Origin: Amphritea sp.
Lineage (GTDB): Bacteria > Pseudomonadota > Gammaproteobacteria > Pseudomonadales > Balneatricaceae
Length of the DNA stretch: 7,814 bases
Assembly: GCA_018067325.1 (NCBI GenBank)
Contig: JAGPUU010000444.1
Location: 1 to 7,814 of the forward strand
Reading direction: 5' to 3'
The notes under the pieces are model-generated. The model saw only the letters and a list, made by a program, of their open reading frames with translations, was not told where the DNA came from and did not search any database. Shown here one piece after another: positions 1 through 7,325 of the stretch. The position numbers and the translations under genes were made by a program. The number at the start of each line of letters is the position of its first letter. The first letter of the stretch is position 1.

Positions 1-1
1 C

Positions 2-1894
2 AATTATCAGGATATGTGGCTGCAAATGTTGGACGGAAAAGTCTGGCAAGGTACCTTCCTGAATCGGCGAAAAAACAGACAGCTCTACTGGGAGGCAGCG
101 ACTATCTCTGCGGTCCGAGACCCACTAGGGGAAATAACGCACTTTGTAGCAGTTAAAGAGGATATTACCGAACGGCGCTCCACCGAAGAGCAGTTGCGAA
201 TGAATGCTGCGGTATTTGAAACTACCAATGAGGGGATCATGATCACCTCGCCGGATACCCGAATCATCTCCGTCAACCCAGCGTTTACTGAAATAACAGG
301 CTTCACCGCTGAAGAAGTTGTAGGTAAAACGCCTCAGGTTTTTCAGGCTAATAGGCAAAAGGAAATCAACTACCAAGATATGTGGAAGATCCTTGAGCAG
401 AGTCACAGTTGGTCAGGAGAAATTTGGAATCAGCGGCGTGACGGCACCACTTATCCTCAATGGCTTTCTATCGCAGCCGTCCGTAATAGTGATGGGGCAC
501 TAGAGCAATATGTCGCAGTGTTCTCAGATATGTCTCAACGTAAGGCAGATGAAGAGAAAATCCGCCAACAAGCCAATTACGATGCTCTCACAGAACTGCC
601 TAACCGCATCATGCTTAAGCGAGAACTGCAGCAAGTATTAACCCACTGTAAAGAACAAAAAACCGCCTGTGCACTGCTGTTTATCGATCTTGATCGTTTC
701 AAAGCGGTTAACGATACCCTGGGGCACTCTGTGGGGGATAATATGCTCCAACAAGTCAGCCAAAGGCTGGCATCGGTTATTCGCGAAAATGATTTTCTGG
801 CTCGTTTCGGCGGAGACGAGTTTGTCATTGTATTACAAGATATTGTAGAGCCCGAAGACGCCGCTCTTAGGGCTAAAAGAGTTATTGACGCATTGCGCCC
901 CCCCTTTCAGCTGGCTGGTCGTACATTATATATCGGCGCAAGCGTGGGGATATCCTGCTACCCCAGTGATGCAGAAAATGGTGAAGCGATGCTTCGCCAC
1001 GCAGATATGGCCATGTACCTGGCGAAAGACAGCGGGCGGAATCAACACCAATTTTTTAATACCAAAATGCGCGAACATATTAGAAACCAGACTGATTTGG
1101 AACAGTCTATGCGCCATGCCATTTTGCATGAAGAGTTCGAACTCTTCTATCAGCCGATCTACAACTGCGAAGAGAGCAAAGTCACCGCAGCAGAAGCATT
1201 GATTCGCTGGCATCACCCAGTGCGGGGCCTGATCAGTCCGGCAGAGTTTATTCCTCTAGCCGAAGAAACAGGCCTTATACAACCGATCGGCTTGTGGGTA
1301 TTCAAGCAGGCTTGTAAGCAACTGAGAGAATGGAAAGATCAGGGCATTGATAACCTGGCAGTGTCTGTAAACGTTTCCAGCAGCCAGCGTCATCTTGGTT
1401 TTAATGCTCAGGTAGCGAAGGAAATAATCGCTAAAACCGGAGCAGACCCCACCAAAATCATTTTCGAAATTACTGAAACCATGTTTCTGGAAAGTTCGAA
1501 TGAAGCGATCAGCTGGTTGAATCAACTGAAAGAGCTGGGAGCAAAGCTCGCAATTGATGACTTTGGCACAGGCTACTCATCCCTGAGCTACCTCAAACAA
1601 TTTCCAATCGATAAATTAAAGATTGATCGCGCCTTTATTCGCGACCTGCCAGACAATGCGGAAGATGCTTCTCTGGTCAATGCCATTGCGGCGATGTCAA
1701 AAAGTCTGGGGTTAGAACTGATCGCAGAAGGGGTAGAAACCATTGAGCAGTTTAAATACCTGGAGCAGCTAAATTGCCAGAACATACAAGGTTACCTTCT
1801 CAGTAAGCCCATCCCTGCTGACGAACTCCCCAGTGCCATAAGGCAGATAGATGCAACATCATTCTCAGAGTCCCCCGCTGACTACATGATCTAA
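2..1894 (+). CDS. PAS-PAS-GGDEF-EAL cyclic-di-GMP signalling protein (5' end outside the window)
   Basis: This is a bifunctional-type cyclic-di-GMP enzyme: a GGDEF diguanylate cyclase followed by an EAL phosphodiesterase, with PAS sensor modules in front. The frame is open from base 2, so the ATG at 14 is an internal Met and the true start lies upstream. Bases 2-180 encode the end of one PAS/PAC unit and about 200-545 a complete second one. The GGDEF domain spans about 570-1060 with an intact GGDEF motif (809-823) and an RxxD inhibitory site (REND, 782-793) exactly five residues before it. The EAL domain spans about 1085-1830 with EAL (1193-1201), the FEITE glutamate, DDFGTGYSS (DD at 1556-1561), KID, AEGVE and QGY. 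All catalytic residues I can check are present, so both activities are possible; the net direction cannot be read. No membrane segment is visible in the part shown; anything N-terminal is missing. It converges on the small YjfB-like gene. Confidence 0.95.
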   Translation, partial: NYQDMWLQMLDGKVWQGTFLNRRKNRQLYWEAATISAVRDPLGEITHFVAVKEDITERRSTEEQLRMNAAVFETTNEGIMITSPDTRIISVNPAFTEITGFTAEEVVGKTPQVFQANRQKEINYQDMWKILEQSHSWSGEIWNQRRDGTTYPQWLSIAAVRNSDGALEQYVAVFSDMSQRKADEEKIRQQANYDALTELPNRIMLKRELQQVLTHCKEQKTACALLFIDLDRFKAVNDTLGHSVGDNMLQQVSQRLASVIRENDFLARFGGDEFVIVLQDIVEPEDAALRAKRVIDALRPPFQLAGRTLYIGASVGISCYPSDAENGEAMLRHADMAMYLAKDSGRNQHQFFNTKMREHIRNQTDLEQSMRHAILHEEFELFYQPIYNCEESKVTAAEALIRWHHPVRGLISPAEFIPLAEETGLIQPIGLWVFKQACKQLREWKDQGIDNLAVSVNVSSSQRHLGFNAQVAKEIIAKTGADPTKIIFEITETMFLESSNEAISWLNQLKELGAKLAIDDFGTGYSSLSYLKQFPIDKLKIDRAFIRDLPDNAEDASLVNAIAAMSKSLGLELIAEGVETIEQFKYLEQLNCQNIQGYLLSKPIPADELPSAIRQIDATSFSESPADYMI

Positions 1895-1906
1895 TCTAAA
1901 AACAAA

Positions 1907-1928
1907 AAAACCGCCAATAGGCGGTTTT
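1907..1928. terminator. Bidirectional intrinsic terminator between convergent genes
   Basis: A perfect 9-bp stem (AAAACCGCC / GGCGGTTTT) closes on an AATA tetraloop. It starts 13 bases after the stop of the GGDEF-EAL gene and lies 16 bases beyond the stop of the leftward small gene. Read leftward, the stem runs into seven consecutive T (1910-1904) and more T after one G, which is a strong rho-independent terminator. Read rightward only four T follow the GC core, so termination of the GGDEF-EAL transcript may be weaker. Confidence 0.88.
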
Positions 1929-1943
1929 GATCAAGGCTCGCGG

Positions 1944-2141
1944 TTAAGCCAATATATCGATACTCTGCCCCAGCGAGGAGGCAGGATCGACGGCGGCCAG
2001 CGCAGCACTTTCCAGCAGTTGTAACGCCATTGCACCTTGCAACTCAAGATTGTCTTTTGCTTTACCTGCTACAACCAGCGCAACATCATTCTGTAACGAA
2101 GCTTGCTGATAAGCCGAAGCGGAAGCCGCTGTTATTTCCAT
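1944..2141 (-). CDS. YjfB-like putative motility small protein (65 aa)
   Basis: The 65-residue protein resembles the YjfB 'putative motility protein' family, small proteins of unknown biochemical role first named in Bacillus. The resemblance covers the whole length: a short N-terminal start (MEITAAS), a helical middle with a KAKDNLELQG-type segment (residues 27-36), a LLESA stretch (42-46), and the family-like ending LGQSIDI (57-63). It has 16 alanines, no cysteine, no signal peptide and no membrane segment. The ATG at 2141 is preceded by AGGAG seven bases upstream, a good ribosome binding site, and by a sigma-28-like promoter. Transcription probably ends at the hairpin 1907-1928. The family match is from memory of its sequence pattern, not a search. 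The gene is real on ribosome site, promoter and terminator alone; its function is an inference. Confidence 0.82.
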   Translation of the reverse strand: MEITAASASAYQQASLQNDVALVVAGKAKDNLELQGAMALQLLESAALAAVDPASSLGQSIDILA

Positions 2142-2167
2142 CGTAATACTCCTACGCGATATTAAAT

Positions 2168-2193
2168 TTATCGGCAGAAAACGAAAATCTTGA
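2168..2193 (-). promoter_or_regulatory. Sigma-28 (FliA) type promoter of the YjfB-like gene
   Basis: Read leftward the sequence is TCAAGA, twelve bases, then GCCGATAA. The -10 element (2175-2168) matches all eight bases of the enterobacterial FliA consensus, and the -35 element agrees with the TCAAG form known from Pseudomonas flagellar promoters. The gap is one base shorter than the standard E. coli layout. The -10 ends 26 bases before the ATG, so transcription would start near 2161 and give a leader of about 20 bases that contains the AGGAG site. The element lies in the short non-coding gap after the LysR gene. Confidence 0.75.
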
Positions 2194-2223
2194 GGAATAA
2201 ATCAAACAAATTATGCTATTTCG

Positions 2224-3123
2224 TTATAACTCACTAACCTCTGACAGCGCACCGCATCGCTGCTCCAGCGCCAGTTGAATAAAATCACGTATTCCGGGCA
2301 GACTGCGTCGATTTTTCATCCAGACCACATGTTCAACCACTTCATCTGTTACCTCAACAATCGGCACAACAGTCAAACGCGAATCAGGACGGATATCCTG
2401 TTCAAGGGCAAAGCCAACCCCCAGCCCATGACACACCGCTTCTGACATATCCAGCCTGCCATCTACCACCACATTGCCAGAGACCGTCAGTTGATGACGA
2501 CCAAACAACCCTTCCAGCAACTGTTGGGTACAGGCTTCAGGTTTGTAAATAATCAAGGGGACACTGGCCAGCTCACGGACTGATACGGATTTTTTCCCCG
2601 CCAGCGGATGATCAGGTCGTAGCACTGCCACCAGCCGATGGGAAGAAAACGCCAATCGGGAGAGTTCACTGTTTTCACCCAGTAGCGGAAACAGTCCGAT
2701 ATCAACATCCCGATCAAGTACCAGCTGACGACACTCAGAGGTGGCGACGGACTTAATCTTCAGGGTTGTCTGGGGGAACCGACGGCTAAATTCCGCAATC
2801 AGTGGCATAAAGATGATTGAGGAAGCATTCGCAACCTTCAGCGTCATTTCCCCAGGAGACAAGGTTGGGTTGGACAATACCTCAATCGCCGCCTCAAGAT
2901 CGTTATACTGCCGGGTTATCTGATATAACTGTTTACCCAAATCCGTCGCCCGCACCCCTTTGCTAAATCGCTCTAATAGAGGCGCAGTAAAACGGGATTC
3001 CAGCTTACGAATCTGAGCGGTTATTGCCGGTTGACTGACCGTCAACAGCTCTGCGGCCCGAGTGAAATTGCCAGCCTGCAGTGTCGCGTTAAAGGCTCTG
3101 ATCTCCGCCATCGAGTAATCCAT
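2224..3123 (-). CDS. LysR-type transcriptional regulator, last gene of the transporter operon
   Basis: A full-length (299 aa) LysR-family DNA-binding regulator acting in the cytoplasm. Residues 6-64 form the winged helix-turn-helix, with the recognisable stretch NFTRAAELLTVSQPAITAQI and then RKLESRF. A linker helix follows, and residues about 92-295 form the periplasmic-binding-like effector domain (starting GEMTLKVANASS). The gene begins one base after the stop of the ATPase gene (TAAGATG), with only a weak GAG upstream, so translational coupling is likely. A second ATG at 3111 (MAEIRAF) has GGAT six bases before it and is a real alternative start. The position suggests that it controls the transporter operon and itself. 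The helix-turn-helix recalls the LysR group tied to aminoethylphosphonate catabolism, but that is a weak impression and no phosphonate gene is present here. No hairpin terminator follows the stop. Confidence 0.93.
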   Translation of the reverse strand: MDYSMAEIRAFNATLQAGNFTRAAELLTVSQPAITAQIRKLESRFTAPLLERFSKGVRATDLGKQLYQITRQYNDLEAAIEVLSNPTLSPGEMTLKVANASSIIFMPLIAEFSRRFPQTTLKIKSVATSECRQLVLDRDVDIGLFPLLGENSELSRLAFSSHRLVAVLRPDHPLAGKKSVSVRELASVPLIIYKPEACTQQLLEGLFGRHQLTVSGNVVVDGRLDMSEAVCHGLGVGFALEQDIRPDSRLTVVPIVEVTDEVVEHVVWMKNRRSLPGIRDFIQLALEQRCGALSEVSEL

Positions 3124-3124
3124 C

Positions 3125-4852
3125 TTAAACCCACTCAGATTGCATAGAAGAAACCGGGCGCTCCGCTATATGCAGCAACTCAGGCGATCCACAAGATCGA
3201 TTTTCTGCCGATTCCAGCAGTGGAATCGACGCGATCAGCGTCTGCGTGTAGGTTTCCTGTGGGGCCAGAAATATCTGTCGAACAGTGCCCTGCTCCACCA
3301 ACTCACCATGCTTCATCACGCAGACCCAGTCACACAGGTTAGCAATCACACTGAGATCGTGAGAGATGAACAGAATAGTCAGCCCCAGCTCATCTTTCAG
3401 CTCTTTCAACAGTTTCAGAATCTCGGCCTGAATTGAAACATCCAAGGCGGCTACTGATTCATCTGCCACTATAAATTTCGGATTACAAACTAACGCCCTG
3501 GCGATACTGATTCGCTGTCGCTGACCACCGGAAAAGGCGTGGGGGAAGCGACGCAAATGCGCCACTTCGATATGACAGCGCTTCGCCACTTCGATCACTC
3601 GCGCATCAGTCTCTTCGCGGCTTTTAGTCAATTTCATCGCTTCCAGCGGTTCCGCAATAATATCTCGCACAGTCATCCGCGGATTCAACGAACTGTATGG
3701 ATCTTGAAACACTAATTGCGCGGTTCGGGCCAACCGTTTCCGTTTAATCGCTTTACCGGCGCCAAACTTCACTTTCTTTTTGGTGTTGTGATATTCAACA
3801 TGCCCTGAACTGATCGGTGCAGCCCCTAACATCGCCTTACCCAGAGACGTTTTACCTGAACCACTCTCACCAACCAAACCAATAATCTGACCTTCCGGAA
3901 GATCCAGACTAATATTATTCACCGCCGTAAAATGCTCTGTTTTACGGCCCTTACCCGCCTGTGGATAACTGATCGACAGATCTTTAACTGACAGCAAAGG
4001 CTTGGGCTTGTGAGTCGGTGCTTCCGGCAGGTTCTCCAAGTGCGGCAAGGCATCCAATAGTCGTTTGGTATAGCTGTGTTGCGGCTGAAACAGCACTTGA
4101 TCAGCGGTACCTGCTTCAACAATCTTCCCCTGTTTCATCACCGTGACATTGTCAGCTATCTTAGAGACCACCCCCAGATCATGGGTAATAAACAGCATCG
4201 CCATACCCAGCTGTTCCCGCAGTTCCATCATCAGGTCCAGTACTTGCGCCTGAATGGTGACGTCCAGTGCGGTGGTAGGCTCATCGGCGATGAGTAGTTT
4301 AGGTTGCGTCGACAGCGCCATGGCGATCATCGCCCGCTGACGCATCCCCCCAGACAGTTCAAAGACATACTGATCAAAGCGGCGCGCAGGATCGACAATC
4401 CCGACCCGATCAAACAGTTCAATACCGGCGCGGCGAGCCTGATCTTTGTCATAACCCAGATGGATCTGCATCGTCTGGATAATCTGATCGCTAATCCGGA
4501 TTGCTGGGGCAAAACTGGCCATCGGTTCTTGAAAGATCATCGATACGGCATCTCCCCGCACCAGACGTAGATCGCGGCCCCGTAGCTTAAGTACGTTCAC
4601 CGCCTGGTCACGGTGATTCAGGGTGATCTGACTCGGATGCTGGATAATTGCATTGCCCGGTGCCAGGCGCATAATACTTTTCGCGGTAATCGACTTACCG
4701 GAACCACTCTCCCCCACCAGCCCCATCACTTCACCTGGCCGAATAGAAAGATTGAGATTATCAACCGCCCGTACCAGCCCCTCATCGGTGTTAAAATCGA
4801 TACTCAGATCACGAATTTCTAACAGATTGTTACTAAAATTCTGACTCATCAT
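3125..4852 (-). CDS. ABC importer double ATPase, YejF/DppD-DppF type
   Basis: A 575-residue fusion of two ABC ATPases that powers uptake through the two permeases encoded upstream. The first domain (about 9-270) has Walker A GESGSGKS (47-54), Q-loop FQEP (107-110), signature LSGGMRQR (166-173), Walker B LLIADEP (186-192) and switch His224. The second (about 286-545) has Walker A GESGSGKT (328-335), Q-loop Gln383, signature FSGGQRQR (440-447), Walker B FIVADES (460-466) and His498. Both sites look catalytically complete. Each domain ends with the YTKRLLDALP / YTQTLIASIP tail typical of oligopeptide-type ATPases. The reading frame is open further upstream, but that part overlaps the permease gene. 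I chose the ATG at 4852, one base after the permease stop and ten bases after a GGAG; an adjacent ATG at 4849 is also possible. A 30-residue polar C-terminal tail follows the second domain. Confidence 0.95.
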   Translation of the reverse strand: MMSQNFSNNLLEIRDLSIDFNTDEGLVRAVDNLNLSIRPGEVMGLVGESGSGKSITAKSIMRLAPGNAIIQHPSQITLNHRDQAVNVLKLRGRDLRLVRGDAVSMIFQEPMASFAPAIRISDQIIQTMQIHLGYDKDQARRAGIELFDRVGIVDPARRFDQYVFELSGGMRQRAMIAMALSTQPKLLIADEPTTALDVTIQAQVLDLMMELREQLGMAMLFITHDLGVVSKIADNVTVMKQGKIVEAGTADQVLFQPQHSYTKRLLDALPHLENLPEAPTHKPKPLLSVKDLSISYPQAGKGRKTEHFTAVNNISLDLPEGQIIGLVGESGSGKTSLGKAMLGAAPISSGHVEYHNTKKKVKFGAGKAIKRKRLARTAQLVFQDPYSSLNPRMTVRDIIAEPLEAMKLTKSREETDARVIEVAKRCHIEVAHLRRFPHAFSGGQRQRISIARALVCNPKFIVADESVAALDVSIQAEILKLLKELKDELGLTILFISHDLSVIANLCDWVCVMKHGELVEQGTVRQIFLAPQETYTQTLIASIPLLESAENRSCGSPELLHIAERPVSSMQSEWV

Positions 4853-4853
4853 C

Positions 4854-6098
4854 TTATTTCTTCTCCGAATAGGGATCAGCCGCATCCCGTAACGCATCAC
4901 CGACAAACACAAACGCCATAATCAAAACAACAAACACCGCCACAGGAGAAAATTGCCAGAGCATATTCTGCTGAATATCAGGGTCCTGCGCCTTCTGCAG
5001 CAACACCCCCAGACTATTAACCGGCTCAGTTAACCCCAGCCCCAGGAAGCTAAGACTGGTTTCAGCCAGAATCACATAGGGGAAGTTAATCAAGGTATCT
5101 ACGATAATATAACTGCTGAAACTCGGAATCAGATGGCGCCAGATAATACGCCAGGTACTGGCCCCACAAAGCTGGGCCGCCAGAACATAATCCTGGTTTC
5201 GTTCAGTCAGGATATGGGTACGTAAACGCCGCCCCAAGGTGGCAAAATCCAGGGCTCCTATCACCAAAGCGATCGCGAAATAACGCTGCACCGACGTCAG
5301 ATCAAGCTGTGAAAGAGCAACCGCACAGGCCAGATAGATCGGTATCGGCGGAATCACCCGCACCGCTTCGGTTATGCTCATCATTATGGTGTCGACACGA
5401 CCACCAAAATAGCCACTCACCCCCCCGACAAAGAGCGAAACAATCAATTTTACGACCAAAGCGACAATAGCAATACTGATGGTAATCCAGACCGCATGTA
5501 ATGTTCGGCTAAGAACATCCTTACCATCTTCATCGGTACCCATCAGATGGAGCTGTCCCTGCCCGACACCCAGCAGATGACGGTCCCAGCGGATATCCAT
5601 ATCCAAGTTGCCAATACTCAGGTCAATCAGACTGTACTCCCAGCCTTTAGAAAAGAACTGAATATAGCGGCGTTGTACTCTGTCCACGTCATATTTATTT
5701 TGGCTAGATGCCGTCAAAGCACCGCTGGATGTCAAAGCATCAAGAGCACTCAAACCACCGCCAGCCAAGGCTTTCAAATCAATTCTGGAACGCGTTTTCG
5801 TATAGGTATAGGTAAAAGGCGTCAATGAAAAACCGTTCTCATCCCAGAACTTAACCACCTGGGGGGCACCCCGTCGATACTCGATATCGGCCCCGCGAAT
5901 GGTAGGGTCAACCGGAGAAAAGAACGGCGCAAATAATCCCATAAATACAATTGTGCCCAGCACCCAGGCGGCGATGACACCGGATGCTTTACGCTTGAAC
6001 CGAGCCTTGATCAGCGCCATCTGACCCGCGGTATAGTAAGAGTCGTCGTTTTTCGGCTTAGCTTTACGCCCGAAGCGGGTTAACAGTGCATTCATCAT
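4854..6098 (-). CDS. ABC importer permease, DppC/YejE type, with large periplasmic insertion
   Basis: Second membrane subunit of the importer, 414 aa. After a basic cytoplasmic N-terminus (residues 1-40), the first membrane helix is at about 41-60. A long segment (about 61-185) without membrane helices follows and should be periplasmic. The core then begins with LMGTDEDGKDVLSRTL, the usual DppC hallmark, followed by helices near 203-228, 246-262, 270-285, 332-355 and 383-402. The EAA-type coupling loop is AAQLCGASTWRIIWRHLIPS (307-326), which contacts the ATPase. Ordinary DppC proteins are about 300 aa; the extra length is almost all in the 61-185 segment, as in YejE. The stop of the preceding permease overlaps this ATG by one base (TGATG), with GGGG five bases upstream. 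A TTG at 6101 and an ATG at 6095 are alternative starts. Confidence 0.94.
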   Translation of the reverse strand: MMNALLTRFGRKAKPKNDDSYYTAGQMALIKARFKRKASGVIAAWVLGTIVFMGLFAPFFSPVDPTIRGADIEYRRGAPQVVKFWDENGFSLTPFTYTYTKTRSRIDLKALAGGGLSALDALTSSGALTASSQNKYDVDRVQRRYIQFFSKGWEYSLIDLSIGNLDMDIRWDRHLLGVGQGQLHLMGTDEDGKDVLSRTLHAVWITISIAIVALVVKLIVSLFVGGVSGYFGGRVDTIMMSITEAVRVIPPIPIYLACAVALSQLDLTSVQRYFAIALVIGALDFATLGRRLRTHILTERNQDYVLAAQLCGASTWRIIWRHLIPSFSSYIIVDTLINFPYVILAETSLSFLGLGLTEPVNSLGVLLQKAQDPDIQQNMLWQFSPVAVFVVLIMAFVFVGDALRDAADPYSEKK

Positions 6099-7282
6099 CA
6101 ATTCCCCAACACGCTCTTACGTACACGCGGATCAATCACAGCTAACACCGCATCGGTTATAAAGTTCATGCTGATAACCACCAGCGCGACCAGAAACAGA
6201 ATCGCCGCGGCAAGCTCCTGATCGTTGGTCATCGCTAAGGCTTCTATCAGTAGCGCCGCCGAATCGGTGAGACCGATGACCACCGCAACAATAGGCAGAT
6301 CATTGAACACCCGCATAAAATCAAAGCCGATAGAATTAAACAGGGGACTGATTGAATGACGTACCGGATACCCTGCCCACAGCGCCATACCATCCACACC
6401 TCGAGCACGGGCCGCATCAACATAGAGCTTATTAGATTCATCGACTACCAGCGCACGTACCGTTTGCAACTGAAGCGCCGTTGCCGACCAGCCAATAACA
6501 AAGATCGGCAGCCAGATATGACCCAGGAAATCATAGAGTTTCCCCGTTTCAAAACCATGACTGCCAAACCAGGGCACATTGCTCCACTGGTCGGAAAACA
6601 ACCCTGTAGGCATAGCTTCACCAGCAAAAACATAAAGCAGAATAATAGTTAGCGCCAACAAGAAATTCGGCAGAGCCAAGCCCAGATAGCTGATAATCCG
6701 CAGGGTTAGATCCAATAATTTCTGTAGTGAAAGAAACGCTGAATTAACCAGTTGCTGACCCTTTGAGTTCTGCGGGTTCTTATCAGTCCAACTTTTATTA
6801 ATAGTAAAGGCTGACAAAATACCGAAGGGTACGGCGATTAGATAAGCAAACACTAATCCCGCGATACAGAACATAAAGCTCATCCAGAACCGATCACCAA
6901 GCGCCAGATTTACCGACTGGCGCTTAGCACAGCTAAACCCCAGATCTCCACGCAGCGTGAGATTAGTAACCCAACGTCCCCAGCGTTCGGGTAATGATTT
7001 ATCCAGCCCCATTCGTACCCGCTCAGCTTGAATATCCGCCTGGGTAATCATCTCGCCCTGAGTACTTTTATAAGCGATATACTTTTCGGCGCAATCGCCA
7101 GGCAGCACATCCATCAGTGAAAATACCACCGCACTAACGATTAGTAGGGTAGCCAGTGCTAACTGATAACGATGAAAAATATAATTGAAGTACTGACTGT
7201 CACGGCCACTCCACCACAGTAGCCCGCCAATGCTGAGGAGAACCCACAGCAGCCAGGTATCAGATAAAAATTGGATGATCAC
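6098..7282 (-). CDS. ABC importer permease, DppB/YejB type, with additional N-terminal membrane segment
   Basis: First membrane subunit of the importer, 394 aa. The DppB signature is clear: a hydrophobic helix at about 40-58 ending in DVLPGD, a periplasmic stretch with RMGLDKSLPERWGRWVTN and GDLGFS, then helices near 133-158, 195-219, 255-275, 325-350 and 357-382. The EAA-type loop is DAARARGVDGMALWAGYPVR (289-308). Residues about 8-24 are a further strongly hydrophobic segment (rich in Trp and Leu) ahead of the usual first helix, which would alter N-terminal topology. Cys64 and Cys118 both fall in the first periplasmic region. I place the start at GTG 7282 because GGAG stands seven bases before it. 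This gene ends in the TGATG that starts the next permease. It is separated from the binding-protein gene by 163 bases that hold two inverted repeats. Confidence 0.93.
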   Translation of the reverse strand: MIIQFLSDTWLLWVLLSIGGLLWWSGRDSQYFNYIFHRYQLALATLLIVSAVVFSLMDVLPGDCAEKYIAYKSTQGEMITQADIQAERVRMGLDKSLPERWGRWVTNLTLRGDLGFSCAKRQSVNLALGDRFWMSFMFCIAGLVFAYLIAVPFGILSAFTINKSWTDKNPQNSKGQQLVNSAFLSLQKLLDLTLRIISYLGLALPNFLLALTIILLYVFAGEAMPTGLFSDQWSNVPWFGSHGFETGKLYDFLGHIWLPIFVIGWSATALQLQTVRALVVDESNKLYVDAARARGVDGMALWAGYPVRHSISPLFNSIGFDFMRVFNDLPIVAVVIGLTDSAALLIEALAMTNDQELAAAILFLVALVVISMNFITDAVLAVIDPRVRKSVLGN

Positions 7283-7325
7283 AATAAGGCTCCGCCTCGG
7301 GTAAACTTAATCAACAAGTGTTTCG

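Noticed and set aside
14..16. ATG as true start of the GGDEF-EAL gene
   Set aside because: The frame is open before it and the residues NYQD preceding it match the second PAS domain, so it is internal.
1130..1147. Perfect 18-base palindrome GAAGAGTTCGAACTCTTC
   Set aside because: It lies inside the conserved EAL coding sequence and encodes EEFELF, a normal start of that domain, so it is best explained by codon choice.
926..1216. Open frame of 96 codons on the opposite strand of the GGDEF-EAL gene
   Set aside because: It is fully inside a strongly conserved coding region, has no recognisable product and is a shadow frame.
3140..3436. Rightward open frame of 98 codons opposite the end of the ATPase gene
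   Set aside because: The leftward frame encodes the second ABC domain without interruption; the rightward translation has no family features.
3440..3480. Ser instead of Pro after the Walker B glutamate in the second ABC domain (ADES rather than ADEP)
   Set aside because: Such DES variants are, to my knowledge, common in oligopeptide-type ATPases, and the catalytic glutamate is present.
4304..4570. Rightward open frame of 88 codons opposite the first ABC domain
   Set aside because: Shadow of conserved ATPase motifs, rich in His/Arg/Pro as expected from an antisense frame.
4853..4912. Upstream start for the ATPase that adds 20 residues
   Set aside because: These residues overlap the permease C-terminus and do not resemble the family N-terminus; the ATG one base after the permease stop fits the coupled layout.
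6099..6101. TTG as start of the second permease
   Set aside because: The ATG immediately after it overlaps the previous stop in the classic TGATG form and is better placed behind GGGG.
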